Below the pieces are notes generated by a model. It ran no database searches and was not told the origin of the DNA. It was given only the letters and a program-made list of their open reading frames with translations. From Phaeobacter sp. 11ANDIMAR09 (GTDB lineage Bacteria > Pseudomonadota > Alphaproteobacteria > Rhodobacterales > Rhodobacteraceae), in assembly GCF_001294455.1 (NCBI RefSeq), contig NZ_LIKT01000018.1, positions 36,222 through 100,221 of the forward strand: DNA of 64,000 nt. The letters are read 5' to 3'. Shown here piece by piece: positions 25,561 to 33,566 of this stretch (the stretch's first letter is position 1; each line of letters begins with the position of its first letter). Position numbers and translations under genes: made by a program.

Positions 25561-26235
25561 GGTCGGTGTCTCCTTTTCATGGGCCGGGGGGTGCGCGGCG
25601 GACGCCGCGTTTCGGGTCGCAGCTTCGAAGGACCACTTTTCCTTCTTCGCCATGGCCACGAGTTTCTTGGGGGCTTGGGAATAAACCCGGTAATCGAAGG
25701 CGGCGACAGCCTTGGCGCGGCCCCCTTCGGTATCGGTTGCGAACCCGCGTTCCACCGCTTCCGCGCCGGTCAGCCACAGTTCGGTCTTCATGTCTTCGCG
25801 GATGGTTTCGGCATCTTCGCCGGTCTGTTCGGCGTAGATGTCGGCCATCAGGTCAGCCAGTTTGTTCAGCTGTTCGGTGGACTTTTCATGGTCGCCCGCG
25901 TTGCCCCACGTAAACTTCGCCGGGTCATGGATCATCATCAGGGCACCAGACCGCATCGTGATGGTGTCGCCCGCCATGGCTATGACCGAAGCCGACGATG
26001 CGGCGATGGCATCGACCACCACAGCGACATCCCCGCGATGTGCCTTCAGGGCGTTGTAGATGGCAATGCCGTCATCGGTGTAGCCACCGCCCGAATTGAT
26101 GCGCACGGTGATGTCCGCATCACGCCCCAGCATTGCCAGCGCGTCGATGACCTGCGATGCGGTGAAGCCATCACCCCAAAAGTCATCCCCGACGAACCCG
26201 TAAAGAACGAGTTCGCCATCCACCAAGATGGTCAT
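25162..26235 (-). CDS. Head maturation protease (ClpP-like) with scaffold tail
   Basis: A 357-residue protein. Residues 1 to about 190 are a ClpP/S49-type serine protease: I-N-S-G-G-G near 47-51, the catalytic Ser in A-A-S-S-A-S (about 80) and His in M-M-I-H-D-P (103). The C-terminal 160 residues are Ala/Pro/Lys-rich and low in complexity, as expected for a scaffold. In lambda the protease C and scaffold Nu3 overlap in this way. AAGGAGACAGAC precedes the ATG. Confidence 0.92.
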   Translation of the reverse strand: MTILVDGELVLYGFVGDDFWGDGFTASQVIDALAMLGRDADITVRINSGGGYTDDGIAIYNALKAHRGDVAVVVDAIAASSASVIAMAGDTITMRSGALMMIHDPAKFTWGNAGDHEKSTEQLNKLADLMADIYAEQTGEDAETIREDMKTELWLTGAEAVERGFATDTEGGRAKAVAAFDYRVYSQAPKKLVAMAKKEKWSFEAATRNAASAAHPPAHEKETPTMAPKPEAADKAPANPATGQPTGGADVSSAADVKARIKAITEDDAATGHEALAKHLAFDTDMPANDAIAALKAAATDGASQAKTDDAPNPAKYQASRSAAADLAQPAPGASAKPKATINTGGIYAARRTGKEA

Positions 26236-26252
26236 GTCTGTCTCCTTGTCGG

Positions 26253-26513
26253 TCAGGTGAAGCGGAACCGCTTCGCATGTCTGGTGCGGGCCGCGCCGCC
26301 GGTCTTCCGGCGACAGGCGTTTTCGTATTCCGCAATCAGCTGTTTCAGGTCATCCAGCCGCGCCCGCTGGAATGTCACCTCTTCGCCGTCCATGCGCACG
26401 GTTTCCCGCAGCTGGCCTGCACTCAGTCGAATGCGAACCTTGCGCAACGCATCGGCCATCGCGCAGGGGTCATCCATCTGCACGACATCTTGGCCAACCT
26501 TCATCGTACTCAT
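26253..26513 (-). CDS. Head-tail joining protein (gpW-like)
   Basis: An 86-residue helical protein of the lambda gpW type, with a short N-terminal extension. The middle is A-L-R-K-V-R-I-R-L-S-A, and L-K-Q-L-I-A-E-Y-E-N-A-C near 58-70 matches the second helix of gpW. It lies between portal and protease. Its ATG overlaps the portal stop. Confidence 0.8.
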   Translation of the reverse strand: MSTMKVGQDVVQMDDPCAMADALRKVRIRLSAGQLRETVRMDGEEVTFQRARLDDLKQLIAEYENACRRKTGGAARTRHAKRFRFT

Positions 26514-28090
26514 GGGGCAGGCTCCGTTTCGATGACAGGCTGCGCATCACGCGCCGCATAGGGCGATTCCATCCCGGCATCGACATAGCGCTGGTGTTCC
26601 CGCTGGCGCTGTTCGAACAGCGCATCCGGGTCCACCCCAAGGTCGCCGGTTTCATTGGCGATGGAACTGGTGCCGTTCGACAGCCGTTCGGTTGATGCCC
26701 TTGCCGACTTGTAATCGTCCGCCGTGGGTTTTGCGGGGCCTTGCCAATTCGCCGCAGACACCCGGTCACGGTTCGCGCGGAAGGCTTCATATCCGCCCTT
26801 GAACGGAATACGGCCTTCGCCCACTTCTTCATCCAGCCAGTTGCCATAGACCATCTGGCACATCGGGGCAGCGATGCGTTCGCGCCGCCGCATCACCACC
26901 GCCCAGATGGACGCATTTTCCATGCGCACGCTGGAATAGGTCGCGGCGGTGTGGTCCATCGTCAACCCGCCATAGGTGATGCCGATGGTGCGGGCCATGT
27001 CGCGGGCAAGGCTGTTCGAAAACGGCAAGAAGTCCTGACCGGGCACCTTCGCGGTTTCCATGCCCAGCTTTTCGCCGGGGCCAAGGTGCGACACCTGCGG
27101 GTCAGCGCCAACCGAAATCCGGCTTTCCGCTGCCCGGTCCAGCTGCGCCCCAAGGAAGTCCAGATACTCCTGCGCATACCCCGTGCCACCTTTGCTTTCC
27201 TTCAGCACTTCCAGCGCTTCATAGGCATCTTGGCTTGGCGCTTCGGATGTCAGCGTGATGGCAAAGACCGTCTGCAGAATGGCCATCTGCAGGGTCGCAT
27301 CATCCAGCATTTCCGCCTGAATATGCTTCCGGAAGGCCGGTGCCAGCAGCGAAATGCCGCGAACATCGGTGGCGTCCATCGGGTCAAAGACGTGCATGAC
27401 CAGCGGGCGACCATCGACATCGAATGCCGCATAGTCGCGCTTCGCCTTCAAACCGCCGGTGACGGTTTCGAACCGGTAGGACACCGGACGGCCCTTGCCA
27501 TCGTGGTGCACGCCTTGGAACAGACCGTCCAGCGGGCTGGTGTCCTGCACCAGCCGGGGCGGCGGAACGAGGCACAGCTTGGTGCCGCTGGTGATGCCAT
27601 ACCGGCTGCGGTCGCCTGCGGTGAAAAAATCGAAGACGCCGGTCGCCTCGCCATAGGCGATGTGCCAGCGCAGCCCGATGTCCACCATCTGCGGACCAGT
27701 CAGCTTGCCACGCATGTCGCATTCGCGGGCGTTGTGCCAGTAGGCCCGCCAGCGTTTCTTGACCAACCGAATCCAGTCAGCCTTTTCCTTTTCGTCATAG
27801 CCCATGCCTGACAGGTCGGGGTCAGGCGTCAGCGTCAGACCCACGCCCACCGTGTCGGCCAGAACTTGGTCGGTAGCACCCTTCAAGCGACCGCTGTTCT
27901 GGATCAGGTCCATGGCCAGACCTGCAGCCCGCGACCATGACCGCCGCACATCATCGCGATGGCTGGTCAGGGGCGCGACACGGCTGGCGATGACACCACT
28001 TTTGGTGTCACGCATATAGCGGGCGGTCGGGCGCGAAGACCGTTCAGCCGCCACCAATGGCGTTCCGTCTGGCTTGATTAGACCGCTCAT
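26510..28090 (-). CDS. Portal protein (lambda B family)
   Basis: A 526-residue portal protein of the lambda gpB family (about 533 residues in lambda). Visible landmarks are the early R-A-A-G-L-A-M-D-L-I-Q-N-S-G, W-R-A-Y-W-H-N-A-R-E-C-D-M-R-G and the conserved T-Y-S-S-V-R-M-E-N near residue 385. It forms the dodecameric DNA gate and docks the terminase. Confidence 0.95.
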   Translation of the reverse strand: MSGLIKPDGTPLVAAERSSRPTARYMRDTKSGVIASRVAPLTSHRDDVRRSWSRAAGLAMDLIQNSGRLKGATDQVLADTVGVGLTLTPDPDLSGMGYDEKEKADWIRLVKKRWRAYWHNARECDMRGKLTGPQMVDIGLRWHIAYGEATGVFDFFTAGDRSRYGITSGTKLCLVPPPRLVQDTSPLDGLFQGVHHDGKGRPVSYRFETVTGGLKAKRDYAAFDVDGRPLVMHVFDPMDATDVRGISLLAPAFRKHIQAEMLDDATLQMAILQTVFAITLTSEAPSQDAYEALEVLKESKGGTGYAQEYLDFLGAQLDRAAESRISVGADPQVSHLGPGEKLGMETAKVPGQDFLPFSNSLARDMARTIGITYGGLTMDHTAATYSSVRMENASIWAVVMRRRERIAAPMCQMVYGNWLDEEVGEGRIPFKGGYEAFRANRDRVSAANWQGPAKPTADDYKSARASTERLSNGTSSIANETGDLGVDPDALFEQRQREHQRYVDAGMESPYAARDAQPVIETEPAP

Positions 28091-30057
28091 CGCGTCCTGT
28101 TTCTCCACTTCGACCGCGCACGCTCTTTGGCCTGCGCTTCAGTTTCGTCTTCGGCGGGCTTTTCGTCCGCCACCTGTTCGGCCTGCGGCTGCGCCGCCAT
28201 CAGCAGGTCTTCGAAGTCGCCCTGCACATCTTCCGGCGGGCGTTCGCGTTCCGTCATCAGGCGGTCCCATTCGGTGTCCGGCAGATTGCGCACCCCAAGG
28301 CGAATGGCCGCAGCTTCCGCCTGAAGGTGGGTGTCCAGACCTTCGTTCGCTTGGTTCGGGTCTTTCACCCACAGATACCGGGTGAAGCCCGATTTCGCTT
28401 TCTGTGCCTTCCGGCTTTCCGCTGTCAGCTGGCGAAAGAATTCATCTTCCAGACCTTTCGGCAGGGCGATGAACCCGCGTTCTTCCGGATCTGTTTTCTT
28501 CAGGTTCCGATAAAGCCCCATCTTCAGAACCGACGAGGCGAAGTTGAAGAAGCGCTTCGAATAGCGAACGATCTTGCCGCGCCGGTTCCGTTCCTTCTTC
28601 ACCTGCGCCAGCAGCGGGGCGCTTTCAGGATGCACACCCCGCACCATGATGACGCGGGATGCCGGGTGCCGACGCGCCCAATCCCACACGTCTTCGGTGT
28701 AGGCGTTGCCGTCGATGGCCAGCAGGTCGATTTCAACCTTCCGGCCATAGGCGTTCCGAAAGTCCTGCCGCAGCAGGCCGTTCAGTTTCGACTGGCACCC
28801 TTCATCGGAAATGTGGCCGTTGAACACGCCATATTCGACCACCGCGCGGCGCTTGTTCTGGCCCCACGCGACCACCTGCCATTCCACCCGGTCGCCCTGA
28901 CAGTCCACACCGCAGGTCAGCAGAGGGAAGCCCGCAGGGATGGTGCCGTGGGCATAATCCGATTCCGACGCCCGGTCGCGGATGTCTTCCCAAGGCGGCG
29001 CTTCACCCAAGACACGATAGGCTTTGCCCACCACGTCATTCCAGAAGGTCTGCTCCTTTGGCGGGTCGCCCTTGGCCGACAGCCATGACCGCGCGATGCG
29101 CTCAAACGACTGCAGCAGCGAATAGGCCGACCAGATGTAGAATGACCGGTGCACCCGCTTCATCTTCGGGTTCGCGGCGATCCACTTGGCCCCCCGCAGC
29201 ATCTTGGGGCGATGGTGTTCTTCAATCGAAGCCCCGCAGCCTTCGCAGGTGAAATGCGCCCGTTCTGGATGGTCTTCATCCAGACTGGCCAGCATGTTTT
29301 CCCATTCCAGCACCTGCATGTGGCCGCATTCGTCATGCGGGCATGGCACGTGCAGAAATTCCTGACTGCCGGACTCGAAGTTCTTGGTGATGCGGCACCC
29401 CGGAACCACCATGGGTGTCGAAATCTTGAAAATCTTGGCGAATTCGTAACCCTGACTGCGGCTGTCCGCTTGGGTTTCCGGGTCGCCCGCGCTGTTCATA
29501 TCCCACTTGGCAAGGTCATCCTGAACCTGCCGGGACATGGACACCTGCGAAAGCGAAGCGGGCGAATTCGCGCCTGAAATCTGGATGGCCCCGCGACCGT
29601 CGCGGCGCTCTTTGTAGAAAACCGAATCCTGCCCGTCGCGGGCCTTCATCGGGAAAATCTTGCGCAGCGCCGTGGTGCCTTTCAACATCGGGGCCAGCTT
29701 CATCTTCGACCACCGCCGCGCGTTTTCGTCGGTCGGGTGGACATAAAGGAAATCGCCGGGGTCCATGTCCATGGAACCGCCGGTGAAGATATTGGCCAGC
29801 ACCGTGCCGCCCAGCTGCGCCGACTTCGACAAGGTGACAACCCGGCACGGGTCATCGGGCGACAAGGCCCGCAGGATTTCGTCAAAGTAGCTGAAGCGTT
29901 CCCGGTTGTACGGGCCGGGCAGCGGACTTTCCCGCGACGAAAACACGATGTTTTCCTCTGCCCATGTCAGGTAATCGACAGGCGGCGGCGGGTCGATGAC
30001 ATCCGCCAGAACATCGTGCGCCATCCATTCAGCGCTTGTGACTGCAACATCCAGCAT
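28087..30057 (-). CDS. Terminase large subunit (GpA family)
   Basis: A 656-residue packaging ATPase/nuclease of the lambda gpA family. The Walker-type loop is K-S-A-Q-L-G-G-T (about 78-85), and the nuclease part contains I-D-G-N-A-Y-T-E-D-V near 440. It would pump DNA through the portal and cut concatemers at cos. It lies between the small subunit and portal, with coupled starts. Confidence 0.95.
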   Translation of the reverse strand: MLDVAVTSAEWMAHDVLADVIDPPPPVDYLTWAEENIVFSSRESPLPGPYNRERFSYFDEILRALSPDDPCRVVTLSKSAQLGGTVLANIFTGGSMDMDPGDFLYVHPTDENARRWSKMKLAPMLKGTTALRKIFPMKARDGQDSVFYKERRDGRGAIQISGANSPASLSQVSMSRQVQDDLAKWDMNSAGDPETQADSRSQGYEFAKIFKISTPMVVPGCRITKNFESGSQEFLHVPCPHDECGHMQVLEWENMLASLDEDHPERAHFTCEGCGASIEEHHRPKMLRGAKWIAANPKMKRVHRSFYIWSAYSLLQSFERIARSWLSAKGDPPKEQTFWNDVVGKAYRVLGEAPPWEDIRDRASESDYAHGTIPAGFPLLTCGVDCQGDRVEWQVVAWGQNKRRAVVEYGVFNGHISDEGCQSKLNGLLRQDFRNAYGRKVEIDLLAIDGNAYTEDVWDWARRHPASRVIMVRGVHPESAPLLAQVKKERNRRGKIVRYSKRFFNFASSVLKMGLYRNLKKTDPEERGFIALPKGLEDEFFRQLTAESRKAQKAKSGFTRYLWVKDPNQANEGLDTHLQAEAAAIRLGVRNLPDTEWDRLMTERERPPEDVQGDFEDLLMAAQPQAEQVADEKPAEDETEAQAKERARSKWRNRTR

Positions 30058-30776
30058 CAGGCATCCAGTTCAACCGAGGTGGCCACGTCCTTTTCCACTT
30101 CATCCGCGCGGGCGCGTTCTTTCATCGCAGCGGTCTTGCGGACCTTTTTGAACTCTGCCCGCAGCAGGTGCAGGACATCACGCTGCGGGACGTTGAACTG
30201 CGCTGCCATCGCAGCGGCAAAGTCAGGCAAAGCGCCTTCGAAAATCTGCAGCATCATGCCCGCGATGCGGGTCATCTGTTCGCGGGCATCGTCGGCTGAC
30301 ATCAGCATGCCTTGCCGCAGCGCTTCATCCGCAGCCTGAATTCGGTTGCGGCGCAGCTGTTCTTCCAGCTTGGCCCGCTTCAGCTGGTCTTCGACCGTAT
30401 CGGGCTTTGGTGCAGCCGGGGTCGATGACGCGGCAGGCGCTTCGGGAACAGCCTGTTCAGCCGGGGCGGCTTCGGCCATCGGCAGGCTTGGCTGCTGAAC
30501 CGGCGCGGGGTCAGGCGCAGCGGCAGGCTGCACCTGCGCCGCATCTTCCACCGTGGTCCGGGTCGCGATACCGTTGCCAAGCGATTGGCCGATGTCACGG
30601 TTGCGCCGGACCTGTTCAATCGCGACCGCATAAATGATCTTGCCGGACTTGCCCGGCTTGGTGAACGCATCGTCGCGCAGGATGTCCTTCGACTTCCATT
30701 GGCTGACCGCCGCGCGGCTGACCCCCATGGCACGCGCAAAATCGGCCTGCGACATTTCCTGATGTGCAGCTTCCAT
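30057..30776 (-). CDS. Terminase small subunit (Nu1/DUF1441-like)
   Basis: A 239-residue protein. Residues 8-30 form a winged-helix or HTH motif (S-Q-A-D-F-A-R-A-M-G-V-S-R-A-A-V-S-Q-W). The middle (about 85-140) is a Pro/Ala linker and the C-terminus is helical. This is the layout of DNA-recognising small terminases of the Nu1 group. It precedes the large subunit with a one-base overlap. Confidence 0.8.
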   Translation of the reverse strand: MEAAHQEMSQADFARAMGVSRAAVSQWKSKDILRDDAFTKPGKSGKIIYAVAIEQVRRNRDIGQSLGNGIATRTTVEDAAQVQPAAAPDPAPVQQPSLPMAEAAPAEQAVPEAPAASSTPAAPKPDTVEDQLKRAKLEEQLRRNRIQAADEALRQGMLMSADDAREQMTRIAGMMLQIFEGALPDFAAAMAAQFNVPQRDVLHLLRAEFKKVRKTAAMKERARADEVEKDVATSVELDA

Positions 30777-30991
30777 GCCTGACCCGTTCAGTCCGTTGCC
30801 GGTCGGGCCAATTGTTAAGCCCCCGGCGTTAATCGAACCCCCTTGTGTTAAGGCTTTCCCAAACCCGTCTGACTACCGAACCCTCGGGCGGTTCCACCAC
30901 CGCGTGCTTTCAGAATGGAGGTACGGTCCCTTTTTTCAGGGGCCGATTTTGACCTGTTTTGGCCACCTATGCTTGTACTCATATCGCCGGG
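30777..30991. other. Gap before the terminase genes, possible cos region
   Basis: A 215-bp gap between the GpZ-like gene and the small terminase gene carries no gene. In lambda-type phages the packaging site lies just upstream of the small terminase. A short T6 run flanked by GGTCCC and AGGGGCC stands at 30926-30942. No cos site can be proved by eye. Confidence 0.35.
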
Positions 30992-31564
30992 TCACAGCCC
31001 CAAAAGGCGGCTGATTTCGTGATCCAGACGGCGCGGCAGGTTCTGCTGCACGCTGCGTTCAAAGGCGTCGGCGGTCGCGCCTTCCACCATCTCTTCTGGG
31101 ATGAACACGCCAGACTTCACCTTCTTCAGATGGAAGCGCTGTTCGCTCATCCGGTCCATCACGTGCCCACCGAAGGCGCTTAGATCCACGCGGCGGGGGA
31201 AAGCACCGCCCCGAAAGAAAGTGCGGGGAAACAGAACACGGCCACGGGCTGCACCAAGATTGGCGACCACGCCCTTCTTGGTCTCGCGCTTCTGGAAATA
31301 CTTCAGCGCCACATCACCGCCCGCCGACTTCAGCGTGTAAGTCAGGTCATCCCATGATGACCGCTTGACCTTCACGGACTTGCGGATGGTCTTCTGCGGC
31401 AGGCCGGTCTGCTTTGCCAGCGTGCGGACAACCTGCGTCCGCGCCATGTCGCCGGTGCGGTTGATGGCCCGGTTCACCGCCTTTGGCGCTTCCGCCCCCA
31501 AAGCGCCCAGCATGTTTTCGAACCGCTGCAGGCCCTTCACATCGACTTCGCCCACGCTGAACAT
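30992..31564 (-). CDS. GpZ-like minor tail protein
   Basis: A 190-residue protein of the phage minor tail GpZ family. The central A-I-N-R-T-G-D-M-A-R-T-Q-V-V-R-T-L-A-K-Q-T and R-K-S-V-K-V-K-R-S are typical. GGAGGGG precedes the ATG at 31564. In lambda, Z lies after the portal and connector genes. Here it is the first late gene, upstream of the terminase. Confidence 0.75.
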   Translation of the reverse strand: MFSVGEVDVKGLQRFENMLGALGAEAPKAVNRAINRTGDMARTQVVRTLAKQTGLPQKTIRKSVKVKRSSWDDLTYTLKSAGGDVALKYFQKRETKKGVVANLGAARGRVLFPRTFFRGGAFPRRVDLSAFGGHVMDRMSEQRFHLKKVKSGVFIPEEMVEGATADAFERSVQQNLPRRLDHEISRLLGL

Positions 31565-31717
31565 CTTGAACCCCTCCGAAATAGGTACGCGCAGGCGCGG
31601 TGCATAGTCGTGGCGCATCACGCATCTAGCTTTAACCCCGCAGGCTAAATCGGCAGCAGGTGCGCCCGCCACCGAACCCCCTCTGGTTCGTTTGGACCTA
31701 TCGAACCACTGCACGCA

Positions 31718-31755
31718 CAAAAAAGGCCAGCCGCAGGATTTCCGCGACCGGCCTT
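31718..31755 (-). terminator. Terminator 2 ahead of the late operon
   Basis: On the minus strand, an extended stem with outer arms AAGGCC/GGCCTT and inner GCGG/CCGC pairing is followed by TTTTTT. It lies between the antiterminator-like gene and the first late gene. Confidence 0.65.
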
Positions 31756-31841
31756 CAAACCAAGGGACAAAGGAAAGTTCAGATGCGCTTCATCGCTGCC
31801 TCCATTGCTGCTGTTCAAATCTCACACAACCGTCAGACATG

Positions 31842-31869
31842 AAAAAGGCCCGCGCTTTCCAGCCGGGCC
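31842..31869 (-). terminator. Terminator 1 ahead of the late operon
   Basis: On the minus strand, the stem GGCCCG/CGGGCC (31847-31869) is followed by TTTTT (31842-31846). It is the first terminator met by transcripts leaving the early operon, about 200 bp after the stop of the NusG-like gene. Confidence 0.7.
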
Positions 31870-32071
31870 ATCGAACAGAGTAACATCGTGCGCGATCTGG
31901 TGGCGTTCATTCGCCTAAATCACGACGCGCAACGCCATCTAAGGCACTTGCCCCACCTACTCGGTCTAACTGCATCGCGCCAAAGCACTTCCGTCAGGGA
32001 CTTGGTATTAGTGGTGGAATCACTGTTAACTCCACCACCACCCTTGCGTCAATCCCCCTTAACAAATCCGA

Positions 32072-32743
32072 TTATAGCTTAACATCGGATGACCGAAGGG
32101 CTTCCAGCATGTCGCTGCGAATTTCGGTGACAACTTCGCCGCCAAGAATATCCAGCGCCGCCTTGACGGTCGGACCCGTGACATCAATGACCCGAACATT
32201 CACCCCAGCCAGCGGACCCGTGACCACGCGAACGGTATCACCCGCCGCGAATTCGCAGCCCGCCTTCAGGTAGCGATGGCATTCCGGCGACAGCTGACCG
32301 CCACCCCATTGCCGCATCAGGCGCATCACACGGGCGGGCGGGATTTCCACCGGACGCCCGCCGGTGCCCATGACGCCGGTAACCACATCCAGTTCCATCA
32401 GGTCTGGCCATCGGCTTTCCCCGACCGGCCATCCCACGAACATCCAGTCCACCAGCAGCGGCTGCGACACCAGAACCTTTTCCGGGCTGAAGCGGTTCTT
32501 ACGCCGCAGCACCTTCTTCACCGGCAGGAAGACTTCGAACCCCGCACGCCGCAGAAGGTGTTCGGGAAGAAACACCCGGTCGCCCGTACCATCCACCCGC
32601 CGCTTCCGCACGCGGCCCGCGCGGTCGCGGTAGGACTCGAACTCGCCACCGACCGTGACGGTGCGAATGCCGCCCACCTGTTTGCGCTTCACCCGGCACG
32701 CGAACCACTGCATTTCCTGCGCTTCGATTTTACCCATCAGCAT
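32072..32743 (-). CDS. NusG-like antiterminator
   Basis: A 223-residue protein. The first ~130 residues resemble the NusG N-terminal domain (M-Q-W-F-A-C-R-V-K-R-K-Q near the start, F-E-V-F-L-P-V-K, then V-D-W-M-F-V-G-W-P-V), interrupted by a basic insertion. The C-terminal ~60 residues form a KOW domain with F-A-A-G-D-T-V-R-V-V-T-G-P-L-A-G. It would bind RNA polymerase and change its elongation. It is the last gene of the early operon, before two terminators and the late genes, so control of late transcription is the natural reading (inference). The alternative start is 32737. Confidence 0.85.
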   Translation of the reverse strand: MLMGKIEAQEMQWFACRVKRKQVGGIRTVTVGGEFESYRDRAGRVRKRRVDGTGDRVFLPEHLLRRAGFEVFLPVKKVLRRKNRFSPEKVLVSQPLLVDWMFVGWPVGESRWPDLMELDVVTGVMGTGGRPVEIPPARVMRLMRQWGGGQLSPECHRYLKAGCEFAAGDTVRVVTGPLAGVNVRVIDVTGPTVKAALDILGGEVVTEIRSDMLEALRSSDVKL

Positions 32744-33327
32744 GCCGCGCCCCCGATCCCTTGGCCAAGGTCAGCAATACGTTGGCACTTGGCGATGGCG
32801 GCCAGAAGGCGCGACCGCCACTGGTCTTCAGCAGGGGCCAACACGTCACCCCGCGCCAGCTTGGCATCCAGATCCCGCATCTGCCGAACCGCACCGTCCG
32901 CCTTGTCCTTGATGATCTTTACTGACCACGACCCCGGCCAGCGCCGCGACCCCCGCAGTTCCACTAGTAGTTCCGGTGCCCATCCACCAGCCAAGGCATC
33001 CAGCCCCAACTGGTTAGCAAAGACCGCGCGGATAAGCGGCGAAGCATCATCGCCCGGCGGCTGGATTTGCGCCGCCCATTCCAGAATGCGCTGGCCGATT
33101 GGGAACCGGTCCTTGTCTTTGCCGCCTGCATTCGCGGCCACCTGTTCTTCCAAGGCCATCAGGTTCGCATCGGTCATGTAGGCCAGCCGGGCGCATAGGT
33201 CTTCCACCATGTCGCCAAACTGCGCCTTTGTCAGACTGGTCGGCTTTGCCAGCCCCCGTCGCATCAATGGGTCAATAAGCACCCCCTTGACCCTTTTTTC
33301 ACCCATCGCCTGTTCAGCACTGTCCAT
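32737..33327 (-). CDS. Early protein, unknown
   Basis: A 196-residue, mostly helical protein with P-L-M-R-R-G-L-A-K near the start and I-G-Q-R-I-L-E-W-A-A near residue 80. No family is recognised. AAGGGC precedes the ATG. It lies between the candidate origin and the antiterminator-like gene and is coupled to the latter, so a part in replication or in the switch to late expression is possible. Confidence 0.65.
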   Translation of the reverse strand: MDSAEQAMGEKRVKGVLIDPLMRRGLAKPTSLTKAQFGDMVEDLCARLAYMTDANLMALEEQVAANAGGKDKDRFPIGQRILEWAAQIQPPGDDASPLIRAVFANQLGLDALAGGWAPELLVELRGSRRWPGSWSVKIIKDKADGAVRQMRDLDAKLARGDVLAPAEDQWRSRLLAAIAKCQRIADLGQGIGGAAC

Positions 33328-33398
33328 CGGTTCTTGCCCTTCTTCATTGCATCTGCCCCGGTCTCAAATGGCGCTTCGGTCGGTATTGGGGCGCTTTT

Positions 33399-33440
33399 GG
33401 CAATTTCGTTTTTTATATTTTCTTCTTCTTTCCTTTCAGC
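33399..33440. other. AT-rich stretch next to the repeat array
   Basis: This 42-bp stretch (GCAATTTCG, TTTTTTATATTTTC, then TTCTTCTTTCC) is clearly richer in A and T than its surroundings. It lies directly beside the 11-bp repeats. In many iteron-type origins such a stretch is the DNA unwinding element. Confidence 0.55.
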
Positions 33441-33566
33441 CCGGAAGAAATCGGAACGAACGAGGCGCAGAACGTGCAAATTCCATCCCAAATCTTCCGA
33501 TTTTCTTCCGGTTTCTTTCCGCGTTCCTTCCAGTTTCCTTCCGGCGGAAGAAACGCGGAAGGAATT
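33441..33566. repeat. Array of 11-bp repeats, candidate replication origin
   Basis: Repeats of the consensus CGGAAGRAAN occur at exactly 11-bp spacing. Two lie in one orientation at 33441-33462. Five to six lie in the other (seen as YTTCYTTCCGN on the + strand) at 33479-33544. Two more lie in the first orientation at 33545-33566, touching the stop codon of the replication-type gene. With an AT-rich stretch at one end, the set looks like an iteron origin. The role is inferred from structure and position. Confidence 0.7.

Larger units (their letters stand above)
31565..32071. other. Leader region of the late operon
   Basis: About 500 bases between the antiterminator-like gene and the first late gene. 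No credible protein gene is seen. It holds two intrinsic terminators on the minus strand (annotated separately), so late transcription coming from the early operon must pass both. A late promoter may also lie here, but no clear one was found. Confidence 0.6.

Noticed and set aside
31784..31843. A 19-codon + strand peptide behind AAAGGAAAG
   Set aside because: Too short, no support from conservation, and it lies in the terminator-bearing leader region.
33264..33491. A 75-codon minus-strand frame across the repeat region
   Set aside because: It overlaps the start of the 32737-33327 gene in another frame, has odd composition caused by the repeats and A-rich stretch, and no ribosome binding site.
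33441..33566. CRISPR array
   Set aside because: The repeats are 11 bp with no spacers and change orientation, so they are iteron-like and not CRISPR.
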